This document shows, one piece after another, positions 1-4,972 of a stretch of DNA of 5,378 nt. This DNA comes from Clostridia bacterium (GTDB lineage Bacteria; Bacillota; Clostridia; Oscillospirales; Acutalibacteraceae), in contig CAADUC010000098.1 in NCBI GenBank assembly GCA_900752115.1, forward strand, positions 1 to 5,378, read 5' to 3'. The notes below the pieces were generated by a model. It saw nothing but the letters and a program-made list of their open reading frames with translations, did no database searches and was not told where the DNA came from. A program made the position numbers and the translations under genes. Position 1 is the first letter of the stretch. The number at the start of each line of letters is the position of its first letter.

Positions 1-99
1 AAAGTACTCCGCCACTTCTCTCTGTGTTTTTCCTGATGCAAGCATCGCTTCGATTTCCGGAAACAATTCCTGTACATGCGTGTAATTTCCTTTACTCAC
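1..99 (-). CDS. Transposase OrfA-like helix-turn-helix protein, N-terminus only
   Basis: The window edge cuts this gene after 33 codons. It reads VSKGNYTHVQELFPEIEAML followed by ASGKTQREVAEYF. The pattern of a KxxYTH start, an acidic amphipathic helix (PEIEAML) and then GKTQREVAEYF, the beginning of a helix-turn-helix, is familiar from the first protein (OrfA) of clostridial IS3-family elements. There it binds the element ends and is joined to the OrfB catalytic domain by frameshifting. I chose the GTG at 97-99 because a G-rich ribosome binding site (AGGGGG) ends seven bases before it and no in-frame ATG lies nearby. The rest of OrfA and any OrfB are off the left edge, so activity cannot be judged. 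The family call is from memory of similar proteins; the helix-turn-helix is the firm part. Confidence 0.6.
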   Translation of the reverse strand, partial: MSKGNYTHVQELFPEIEAMLASGKTQREVAEYF

Positions 100-104
100 A
101 GCAA

Positions 105-147
105 TACCCCCTGATGTAGTACTTATATTTTCCTACATCAGGGGGTA
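105..147 (-). promoter_or_regulatory. Perfect 15-bp inverted repeat masking the transposase ribosome binding site
   Basis: TACCCCCTGATGTAG (105-119) and its exact complement (133-147) flank a 13-base AT-rich loop. Read leftwards, the second arm contains the AGGGGG that serves the GTG at 99. A transcript entering from outside would fold and hide the site, while one starting in or after the loop would lack the first arm. IS10 and IS50 are known to use this kind of protection against outside transcription; applying it here is inference. Confidence 0.6.
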
Positions 148-292
148 CTTTGTCTATTGTCCGTTTTTACGGGGGCAGTTCAGACACTCCGTCGGGGGAT
201 CCCCAAAATATAAAAGCAACAGCTGCGCAGCGGCACGGCAAACCAAGCCTGCTTTTCCGCACCGCACGCCGAACATTTGGAAGAAGCAGCGC

Positions 293-2698
293 TTACGCCA
301 ACCGAACCGATTCTTCCTCGCCCCGGTACGTAACGGTCCGGCGCACCGGAGCATCCCCGTGCCGGATCAGCAGCAGCTCCCGCCCGAGAATTCCCTGCGG
401 GAAGGCGTTTTCACAGCCGCCGATGGTGAGCGTCGAACCGGCGTCGTCCCAGCGCAGCGCAATCCGGTTGTACCGGCCGGACTCGCAGTCCCAGCCGTCG
501 CCGTCGTCCTCGTAGAGGAGGAAGGAACCATCCCGGCCCGGATAGACATGAATTTCAAACGGCGCTCCCGTCTCCTGCGAGGCGTAGGAAAGCCCGCTCT
601 CCATGGGAAGAATCGAGCCTGCCCGCACAAAGACGGGGATCCGGCTGATGGGAGCCTGCGCCTCCACATACTGCCCGCCGCGGCAGAGCCGGTCCGTCTC
701 AAAATCGTACCAGTCCGCGCCCTGAGGCAGCCAGCAGCGGCGCACCTTCTCCCCGGCCTCGCCCTCCGGGCGGCAGTACATCGGCTCCGTGACCGGGCAG
801 ACCAGCAGCGATTTGCCGAACAGGAATTCGTCGGACAGGGAAGCCGCCGTCGGATCCTCCGGAAAATCGAAGAGCAGGCTGCGCAGGATGGTGGCGCGAT
901 CCAGCGTGACGGCCGCCGCCAGCGAGTACACGTACGGCATCAGCCGGTACCGCAGACGGATGGCCGCTTCAATAGCGTCGTAGAACATCGTCCCCTTTTC
1001 CCCGAAGTTCCAGATCTCACGCGGTGTGTCCGTTCCGTGTGAGCGGAAAACCGGCAGAAAGACGGCGTATTGCAGCCAGCGCGTGTACAGTTCCCGGTAG
1101 CGCGGATCGTGACAGCCGTCGTTGTACTCCCCCGCCCAGAACCAGAGCGGGTTCGGATTGCCGCTGCTGCCGCAGCCGCGCTTGGTGTAGTCGTCCTTCA
1201 CCGTGAAGAAGCCGCCCGCGTCGAGCGTCCAGTACGGCAGGCCGCTCATGCAGAGGTTCAGGCCCTCCGCGAGCTGTTTCCGCATGGTGTCCCACGAGGC
1301 GCTGATGTCGCCCGACCAGAGAATCGTCCCGTACCGCTGGGAGCCCGCGCAGCCCGATCGGGTCAGGTTGACCACGCGCCTGTCGGGACAGGAGGCCCGC
1401 TGGCCCTCCCAGATTCCCTGCGCGTGGCGCATCGCATACAGATTCGCCTGCGTCGCGTCGAGGAACTTCTTGTGCTCCCCGGCCACCAGACGATAACGCT
1501 CCTCCTCGGGACGCTTTTTCTCCCCGCACCAGTCGGGACCGGTGAACGGCTCCGTCGAATCGCACCACCAGCCGTCAAAGCCCGCGGGAACGAGCTCGCG
1601 GGTCAGCTGCTTCCAGTACAGCGCGCGGGCGGCAGGCTGAAATGCGTCGTAGGTCGAGAGATCGCCAAGCAGCGCTCCGGCCTGCGCCATCTCCTCATGA
1701 TCCGGCGCACCCTCCGCCATATTCGGCCAGATGGAGACAACGGAGTGCACGTTCATCGCGTGGAGACGGCGCGATGCGTCCGCCATATCGGGATACCGCG
1801 CCGGGTCCAGGTGTTTGTCGCCCCAGAGACCGGGCCGCCAGCTGTTCCAGTCCTGCACCACACAGTCGAGCGGCACGCCGCGCCTGCGGTATTCCTCCGC
1901 CACCTGCACAAGCTCCTCCTGCGTGGTATACGCCTCCTTCGACTGCCAGTAGCCATAGGCCCACTTCGGCAGCAGGGGCGCGTCGCCGGTAAGCTGTCTC
2001 ATGCCCGCGAGGATCTCGTCAAGCGTATCTCCCGCGATGACATAGCAATCCAGCTGCTCCACGGCGTCAAGCTTCCACACGACCGTATCGCCGCGGCTCT
2101 CAAAAACCATCGGGGAACCGCAGTCGACCAGCAGGCCGAAGCCCTGATTGGTGACCAGGAAGGGCACCGGAATCCGCATGTTGTGCTGATACAGGTACTG
2201 CACATGATTATGGTAATCGTAAACGCCGTCCTCCCCCTGCCCGAGACCGTGGAGCGACGTCCCCTCCGGCAGCGTGAGGCGCAGCTCGCCCTCATACGCC
2301 ATCCGGTCGGTAAAGGTGCGCAGGTTTTCCGCGACGGTGCGCTCCCCGTCGACGGTTTTGATTTTCTTAATGACAGGGGGCTCCCCTCCCGTCGTGGTTT
2401 TGAGCACCGGCACGGGACGCAGCCGCCGCTCTTCTGCAAACAGGACCGTTCCCGTTTCCGCGTTTTTCCAGGTGATTTTTCCCGCGGCTGTCTCCATGGA
2501 AAGGGCAAGCCTTCCCGCGGACAAATAAAGCCCATCCGGCGTCTTTTTCTCCTCCAGGCCGCTTCCGTCTTCGCACGGCGTCAGGCCGAGGGCGGAATAC
2601 TCCGGCCAGACCGCCTCCCCGGCATACACGGCACGGACAATACTGGCGCTTATACGGAAAAAAGCCATGCTTCCCGAAGGTGTTTTCTGCTTGATCAT
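293..2698 (-). CDS. Glycoside hydrolase family 31 (alpha-glucosidase/alpha-xylosidase type)
   Basis: A complete 801-residue enzyme that hydrolyses terminal alpha-linked sugars by the retaining mechanism. Residues 1 to about 235 form the N-terminal beta-sandwich, with the GLGQGEDGVYDYHNHVQYLY stretch that shapes the active site (about 151-170). The TIM barrel runs from about 240 to 600. It carries QDWNSW (about 282-287), the catalytic nucleophile Asp380 in GFDGWWCDSTEP, and the likely acid/base Asp464 in LWSGDISASWD. RSHGTDTPREIW (about 552-563) is another family motif. C-terminal sandwiches follow, including a DUF5110-like segment with FEIHVYPGRDGSFLLYEDDG (about 714-733). There is no signal peptide, so it should act in the cytosol on imported oligosaccharides. 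Substrate (glucoside, xyloside or galactoside) cannot be read from the motifs. It stands alone: no sugar transporter or regulator adjoins it. An in-frame TTG eight codons upstream (2722) is possible but has a poorer site. Confidence 0.93.
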   Translation of the reverse strand: MIKQKTPSGSMAFFRISASIVRAVYAGEAVWPEYSALGLTPCEDGSGLEEKKTPDGLYLSAGRLALSMETAAGKITWKNAETGTVLFAEERRLRPVPVLKTTTGGEPPVIKKIKTVDGERTVAENLRTFTDRMAYEGELRLTLPEGTSLHGLGQGEDGVYDYHNHVQYLYQHNMRIPVPFLVTNQGFGLLVDCGSPMVFESRGDTVVWKLDAVEQLDCYVIAGDTLDEILAGMRQLTGDAPLLPKWAYGYWQSKEAYTTQEELVQVAEEYRRRGVPLDCVVQDWNSWRPGLWGDKHLDPARYPDMADASRRLHAMNVHSVVSIWPNMAEGAPDHEEMAQAGALLGDLSTYDAFQPAARALYWKQLTRELVPAGFDGWWCDSTEPFTGPDWCGEKKRPEEERYRLVAGEHKKFLDATQANLYAMRHAQGIWEGQRASCPDRRVVNLTRSGCAGSQRYGTILWSGDISASWDTMRKQLAEGLNLCMSGLPYWTLDAGGFFTVKDDYTKRGCGSSGNPNPLWFWAGEYNDGCHDPRYRELYTRWLQYAVFLPVFRSHGTDTPREIWNFGEKGTMFYDAIEAAIRLRYRLMPYVYSLAAAVTLDRATILRSLLFDFPEDPTAASLSDEFLFGKSLLVCPVTEPMYCRPEGEAGEKVRRCWLPQGADWYDFETDRLCRGGQYVEAQAPISRIPVFVRAGSILPMESGLSYASQETGAPFEIHVYPGRDGSFLLYEDDGDGWDCESGRYNRIALRWDDAGSTLTIGGCENAFPQGILGRELLLIRHGDAPVRRTVTYRGEEESVRLA

Positions 2699-2703
2699 GA
2701 CGT

Positions 2704-2709
2704 CCTCCT
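2704..2709 (-). promoter_or_regulatory. Strong ribosome binding site fixing the GH31 start
   Basis: Read leftwards this is AGGAGG, preceded by AG, and it ends five bases before the ATG at 2698. Because it lies inside the frame extended to TTG 2722, it decides in favour of the ATG. Confidence 0.85.
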
Positions 2710-2751
2710 CTTTCGATTCCAAACGGTGGTATGATTTTTAGCATACTATAC

Positions 2752-2791
2752 CGTCAAGAAAAAACAAGACGCTATTTTTCATTTTATTATA
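2752..2791 (-). promoter_or_regulatory. Possible promoter elements for the GH31 gene
   Basis: The 90 bases upstream of the GH31 gene are AT-rich. Read leftwards they hold a consensus -10 hexamer TATAAT (2786-2791) without a good -35 box, and further in a -35-like TTGACG (2752-2757) without a good -10. Just downstream an imperfect repeat, GTATG (2729-2733) with CATAC (2742-2746), could be an operator. The start point cannot be fixed. No clear catabolite-repression (cre) site was found. Confidence 0.3.
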
Positions 2792-2940
2792 CATATTTTT
2801 ACGTTTGCTTTTCTTCCGCGCGGAACACGCCGTGCGCAGGAAACTTCCGCCGGGGGCCGCTGCCGTTCCGGCGTCATCACAAAAGCTGCAGAGGCGTATC
2901 TGCGTGTTTGGGCGGCAATGGGATTGAAAAGAATGCGATT

Positions 2941-3081
2941 TCAGAAAGAAAGGATAATGTCCGCACCGGTCTGTGCGGCAATTCTGGCCAAAATTTTGCG
3001 GGCCTCTCTTTCTGTAGTTTTCTTCTGCTCTATCAGCGTGCGGAGCAGTTGGGCAATGCCGCACAAATCGATATTTGTCAT
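2941..3081 (-). CDS. Small helical protein of unknown function, 46 residues
   Basis: The reading frame starts MTNIDLCGIAQLLRTLIEQK and ends ILARIAAQTGADIILSF. It is predicted to be two amphipathic helices: IAQLLRTLIEQ, then EREARKILARIAAQ after a KKTT turn. A hydrophobic tail (ADIILSF) follows. The start ATG (3079-3081) has a GAGG ribosome binding site seven bases upstream, and the composition is protein-like rather than a chance frame: Leu/Ile/Ala at helical spacing, no stray Trp or His, little Cys. I have an impression of similar short proteins near site-specific recombinases in clostridial elements, but cannot verify it and claim no function. It lies just downstream of the long inverted repeat at 3109-3257 and on the same strand as all leftward genes. 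No terminator is visible after it. A longer frame overlapping it in another phase looks like a shadow. Confidence 0.6.
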   Translation of the reverse strand: MTNIDLCGIAQLLRTLIEQKKTTEREARKILARIAAQTGADIILSF

Positions 3082-3108
3082 CTCGTTTCCTCGCTTTCGT
3101 GGATTTGT

Positions 3109-3257
3109 TTTTGATAACAGAAATATGGGACCCGATCAGGGAGTTTGAGGAGAAAAGGAAGAGGAGTGTAGAGGGGGAAAGATGAAGAACTCAGAGAAAC
3201 GGAGGTTGAGAAGAAGAGGATGTACTGTGATCAGATCCCATATTTCTGCTATCAAAA
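3109..3257 (-). repeat. 30-bp inverted repeat with an 89-base loop
   Basis: Arms 3109-3138 and 3228-3257 match at 27 of 30 positions with no gap; the core is GATAACAGAAATATGGGA against TCCCATATTTCTGCTATC. The three differences (3117/3249, 3131/3235, 3133/3233) are C-A type mismatches in rightward RNA. In leftward RNA all three become G-U pairs, so that strand forms an unbroken 30-pair helix. This suggests the structure works as leftward RNA. The loop (3139-3227) is strongly strand-skewed: 68 of the 80 bases 3141-3220 are purines on the plus strand. Alternative readings are a miniature element with terminal repeats, or a paired binding site. No target duplication is evident. Confidence 0.8.
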
Positions 3258-3260
3258 GAA

Positions 3261-3329
3261 AAACAGAGGGCCGCTCCCAAAGGTCAGGTGAGCGAGTGTA
3301 GGCTCCGAGTCTGGAGCGGCCCTTTGTTT
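3261..3329. terminator. 17-bp GC-rich hairpin, possible bidirectional terminator
   Basis: Arms 3261-3277 and 3313-3329 pair at 16 of 17 positions, the core being AGGGCCGCTCC-type. The 35-base interior can form a small inner GAGC/GCTC stem. Leftward RNA continues after the stem as TGTTTTTCTTTTG-like sequence, and rightward RNA ends TTTGTTTC, so either strand could terminate. The single mismatch (3266/3324) is a G-U pair only in rightward RNA. It abuts the 30-bp repeat with just three bases between the helices, so in leftward RNA the two could stack end to end. Terminator function is likely but unproven. Confidence 0.6.
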
Positions 3330-3339
3330 CTTGATGCTG

Positions 3340-3690
3340 CTTAGTCGCCTGTATTCGACACTACTTCCCCAGGCAGGGCGGCAACTTGAACTGTGCTGGC
3401 GCACATCATGGGACTCTCACCCCTCCGAGGATCTCTCCGAGCTGCGTAAGCAGAAGTATCATTGTAAGCTGACGGGGTCATGGCGGGGACAGCTTGCCAA
3501 GGCTGCCTTGGCCTGAGTGGGTATCGCTCTGCACCTTATTTGGCCGTCCTTTGATGCGGATATGCTCCGCACAGGTGGTCTTCGCGCACTCGGTCTGACG
3601 CTCTCCCGATCAGCTAAGGTATTCAAGTTGCTGGATATGACCGCCTGGGGCGGTGTTTTTCAAGGTTCGCTGAGATGTTTTGATCTCACG
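3340..3690. other. Hairpin-rich stretch without a protein gene; candidate structured RNA
   Basis: No frame here has a ribosome binding site plus protein-like sequence. Perfect short hairpins crowd the stretch: GCCTG/CAGGC (3347-3374), TGTGC/GCACA (3392-3405), CTGC-GTAA-GCAG (3442-3453, a GNRA loop if read rightwards), AAGCTG/CAGCTT (3466-3495), GCCAAGG/CCTTGGC (3496-3512), TGCGGA/TCCGCA (3555-3571), ACCGCC/GGCGGT (3640-3654) and TGAGAT/ATCTCA (3671-3688). Neighbouring stems at 3466-3495 and 3496-3512 touch without a spacer. The 3640-3654 stem is followed on the plus strand by GTTTTT, a small intrinsic terminator, which together with the GNRA loop argues for a rightward RNA. The leftward orientation of all flanking genes argues the other way. 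No match to RNase P, tmRNA, SRP RNA, a group II intron domain V or a known riboswitch was recognised. Confidence 0.4.
3640..3660 (+). terminator. Small intrinsic terminator, rightward
   Basis: ACCGCC (3640-3645), a TGG loop and GGCGGT (3649-3654) are followed by GTTTTT. The stem is short but all G-C except one pair, and the T run is on the plus strand only. It would end a rightward transcript from the hairpin-rich stretch before it reaches the convergent XRE gene. Confidence 0.45.
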
Positions 3691-3758
3691 AAGATTGTAA
3701 CTCCGTGCGTATACTTCCAACAGAAACAGAAAGTTTACCAACCCAAAATGGAAAGTTT

Positions 3759-4046
3759 TTAGAGGGATGCCTCCAATTCGGACAGCAGAGCGATGGCCAT
3801 CCGCAGTCCGCGCTTCTGTTCCTCTGCAAAATCTCCTTTTCCCACCAGGAGATAATCCAGAGAAACCTCAAAGAATGCTGCAAACTCTACGGCCAGCTCG
3901 ACTGGGCCAGTTTGCTTTCCGGTTTCGATTTTTGCGATGTATGGAGTGCTGACATTCATCTTCTCTGCCAGTTGCTCCTGTGTGAGCCCACGCTTTTTTC
4001 GCAAGCTCCTGATCCTTGAACCATAGTCCTCTCTATTAAAGTACAT
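3759..4046 (-). CDS. XRE-family transcriptional regulator (Cro/C1-type helix-turn-helix)
   Basis: A 95-residue DNA-binding protein, likely a repressor acting on its own region or on nearby mobile-element genes. The helix-turn-helix spans about residues 9-66: RIRSLRKKRGLTQEQLAEKM gives the first helices and LTQEQLA, and STPYIAKIETGK (33-44) is the recognition helix. The typical end LDYLLVGK follows. The last 25 residues (GDFAEEQKRGLRMAIALLSELEAS) form one charged helix that could serve dimerisation. The ATG at 4046 has GGAG nine bases upstream and is preceded by a long structured leader. A possible 108-codon leader frame overlaps the first codons. The protein resembles regulators of Tn916/Tn1549-type conjugative elements from memory, but no transfer or recombinase gene is present to confirm that origin. 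Confidence 0.88.
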   Translation of the reverse strand: MYFNREDYGSRIRSLRKKRGLTQEQLAEKMNVSTPYIAKIETGKQTGPVELAVEFAAFFEVSLDYLLVGKGDFAEEQKRGLRMAIALLSELEASL

Positions 4047-4362
4047 GGTGATTTACTCCGTCTTCTGAAATTTGGATGCGAACCAAATTTCGGAGCGGTG
4101 GGTCGCGGCAATGGAGCGACCGGACATACCGGACGCTGAGCAGAGGCCGCCATTTTTCAACAAACAAAAAATGCACCCACCGTGCGGTGAGTGCATACGA
4201 AGAGAAATATTTGCCGAGCTTTAGCGGTATATAGTGAGTAAGGACAAATGGTGTCGAATAAAAAAGAACCGCAACCCCTTGGAGGATTGCGGTATGTAAT
4301 GTTGCTCTTTTTTCCCTGACCCCCGGCGGGTGTTCATTGCTCCCTATACGATTTCCTGCCAT
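4036..4362 (-). CDS. Possible leader reading frame (108 codons) upstream of and overlapping the XRE gene
   Basis: The frame opens MAGNRIGSNEHPPGVREKRA and stops eleven bases inside the XRE gene. An AAGGGGAG ribosome binding site sits three bases before its ATG, a slightly short spacing. The product does not look like a folded protein: it is Arg/His/Trp-rich, with no domain I recognise. Two intrinsic terminators and the hairpin that masks the XRE ribosome binding site all lie within it, so ribosomes moving along it would open all three. I therefore read it as a translated leader whose value is the act of translation, as in attenuated resistance and transposon genes. It could instead be a chance frame over a non-coding leader; the evidence does not exclude that. 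Confidence 0.35.
   Translation of the reverse strand: MAGNRIGSNEHPPGVREKRATLHTAILQGVAVLFYSTPFVLTHYIPLKLGKYFSSYALTARWVHFLFVEKWRPLLSVRYVRSLHCRDPPLRNLVRIQISEDGVNHHVL
4056..4095 (-). promoter_or_regulatory. Hairpin able to mask the XRE ribosome binding site
   Basis: GAAATTTGG (4067-4075) and CCAAATTTC (4083-4091) are a perfect 9-bp inverted repeat with a 7-base loop. In leftward RNA an outer pairing of CTCCG (4091-4095) with CGGAG (4056-4060), the ribosome binding site of the XRE gene, can close on eight of those nine pairs with a short bulge on one side. Folding would lower XRE translation unless upstream ribosomes open it. The inverted repeat could also be a DNA operator for the XRE protein itself. 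Confidence 0.5.
4161..4196 (-). terminator. Intrinsic terminator 2 in the XRE leader
   Basis: Arms 4171-4181 and 4186-4196 form an 11-pair stem with a 4-base loop. The one C-A mismatch on the plus strand becomes a G-U pair in leftward RNA. A TTTTTTGTTTG run follows on that strand only. It lies upstream of the XRE start, so it would cut the transcript short before the gene. Confidence 0.75.
4258..4293 (-). terminator. Intrinsic terminator 1 in the XRE leader
   Basis: The sequence 4268-4293 folds, in leftward RNA, into an 11-pair stem (ACCGCAATCC against GGGTTGCGGT, with T-G wobbles) closed by a CCAA loop. TCTTTTTTATT follows. Strand polarity is clear. With the second terminator about 100 bases on, the leader has two tandem stops before the coding region, which fits attenuation rather than ending an upstream gene. 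Confidence 0.75.
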
Positions 4363-4365
4363 ATT

Positions 4366-4430
4366 CTCCCCTTGCGGGGATAACAGACAAAAAGTGCGCT
4401 TCCCCTCACTGTTTCGATGGGGGTATTATA
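4366..4430 (-). promoter_or_regulatory. Candidate promoter and switchable hairpin at the start of the XRE leader
   Basis: Read leftwards, 4425-4430 is TATAAT with no good -35 match. Transcription from it would begin near 4418. CCCC (4376-4379), a GCAA loop and GGGG (4368-4371) then form a GNRA hairpin containing the ribosome binding site of the leader frame. An earlier AGGGGA (4401-4406) can pair with the same CCCC, so masked and open states exclude each other. Promoter assignment is weak; the pairing options are directly visible. Confidence 0.4.
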
Positions 4431-4439
4431 ATAGGGAAT

Positions 4440-4668
4440 TTTTAGGGGTTTCTAAGAAATCGCTTAGGTTTTAGGCAGTTTTGCTGAAATTTGAAGATTA
4501 TCCGCTTTTTGTATTATTATATATTCATATTGTCTAAAAAACACAAGCCAAAACTGTGCATTCTATATGTGCAATTAGTCTGACAAGACTTTCTATATCT
4601 TATTTTTCTATTCTACCAAGGGTACACTAAACTTGTCAACATATTTCTTGTGGTCAGAGGGTTGGCAA
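4440..4668 (+). promoter_or_regulatory. AT-rich control region of the second XRE gene
   Basis: This stretch has no gene. It contains a CTAAG/CTTAG inverted repeat near 4452-4467, a direct repeat TGTGCA in 4555-4573, the palindrome AGTCT-GACA-AGACT (4577-4590), and TTCTATAT twice exactly 30 bases apart (4561-4568 and 4591-4598) flanking that palindrome. Spacing of about three helical turns suits a dimeric repressor, perhaps the downstream protein itself. No convincing -35/-10 pair could be placed. Confidence 0.35.
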
Positions 4669-4899
4669 GTGGAATATGGAACGATTCGGATTAAGCCGGA
4701 CGAGCTGTTGAAGGTATCCGGTCTTAGCAAGAACATGCTGAGCCATCGAGCTGAGATGCAGCGGACCCAGATCAACAATTATTGTAAAAACCAAATTACT
4801 CGTTTAGATATAGATGTCCTCGCAAGGCTTTGTACGGTATTGAATTGTGGGATCGGTGATCTGTTGGAATTTATACCACCAGAAAAGATAGAAAAATGA
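4669..4899 (+). CDS. Small XRE-family regulator (HTH_26-like)
   Basis: A 76-residue DNA-binding protein starting (M)EYGTIRIKPDELLKVSGLSK. The helix-turn-helix covers about residues 10-66: LLKVSGLSKNML (13-24) as helices 1-2, RTQINNYCKNQI (32-43) as the recognition helix with its following turn, and the closing LDIDVLARLCTVLNCGIGDLLEF. Almost nothing lies outside the domain, as in minimal YozG-like regulators. I chose GTG 4669 because AGAGGG ends seven bases upstream. The TTG at 4633 would add twelve residues unlike the family. The protein has no effector domain, so it probably works as a simple repressor. Convergent orientation to the ATPase gene gives no strong link to metal response; control of its own repeat-rich upstream region is more likely. 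Lower GC than the ATPase gene suggests a different origin. Confidence 0.85.
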   Translation: MEYGTIRIKPDELLKVSGLSKNMLSHRAEMQRTQINNYCKNQITRLDIDVLARLCTVLNCGIGDLLEFIPPEKIEK

Positions 4900-4940
4900 G
4901 GCTCGCAGGAGGAATTTCCTTCCCCCCTGCGAGTCTCATT
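4895..4940. terminator. Bidirectional terminator between the XRE gene and the ATPase gene
   Basis: Arms AATGAGGCTCGCAGG (4895-4909) and 4926-4940 pair at 14 of 15 positions around a 16-base loop. Leftward RNA continues into TTTTTCTATCTTTT, a good tail for the ATPase gene. Rightward RNA continues into ATGTATTTATTTCTTC, a weaker one for the XRE gene. The left arm overlaps the XRE stop codon at 4897-4899. Confidence 0.8.
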
Positions 4941-4972
4941 ATGTATTTATTTCTTCAAAAGAGTTCTGCACT

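Larger units (their letters stand above)
1..165 (-). mobile_element. End of an insertion sequence (IS3-type), 5' part only
   Basis: The window opens inside an element read leftwards. What is visible is the first 33 codons of a transposase-type helix-turn-helix protein and its upstream hairpin. The outer end of the element should lie just beyond the hairpin, around 150-165, but I cannot fix the terminal repeat, because the other end and the target duplication are outside the window. Assignment to the IS3 group rests only on the N-terminal protein sequence. Confidence 0.5.

Noticed and set aside
150..292. Terminator after the GH31 gene
   Set aside because: Small palindromes (GCTGCGCAGC, GGGGATCCCC) have no room for a proper loop or no adjacent T run; no convincing terminator is visible between the gene and the insertion sequence.
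359..1042. A 227-codon plus-strand frame opposite the 3' half of the GH31 gene
   Set aside because: Same antisense effect; repetitive Arg/Ala/Pro composition and no ribosome binding site pattern.
1070..2734. A 554-codon open frame on the plus strand opposite the GH31 gene
   Set aside because: It is antisense to a clear enzyme gene; GC-rich codon use leaves the opposite strand free of stops. The translation is Arg/Val/His-rich with no domain.
2738..3064. A 108-codon minus-strand frame overlapping the 46-codon gene
   Set aside because: Its Cys/His/Arg/Lys-rich translation is not protein-like and it overlaps the better-supported small gene in another phase.
3410..3445. Group II intron, tmRNA or SRP RNA fragments in the structured stretch
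   Set aside because: Short look-alikes (GTGCGCC on the minus strand, TTCGAC, GGTCAGG) occur without the essential surrounding elements such as domain V, the tmRNA acceptor end or the SRP GGAAG loop.
3331..3762. Two consecutive plus-strand frames (61 and 81 codons) over the hairpin-rich stretch
   Set aside because: Starts lack ribosome binding sites, sequences match no domain, and the hairpins explain the composition better. A frameshifted old gene cannot be fully excluded.
3351..4260. TATTCGACAC at about 3352-3361 and its complement at 4251-4260 as possible recombination sites
   Set aside because: A 10-base inverted match is expected by chance several times in a window this size; the flanks do not extend the match and no recombinase gene is present.
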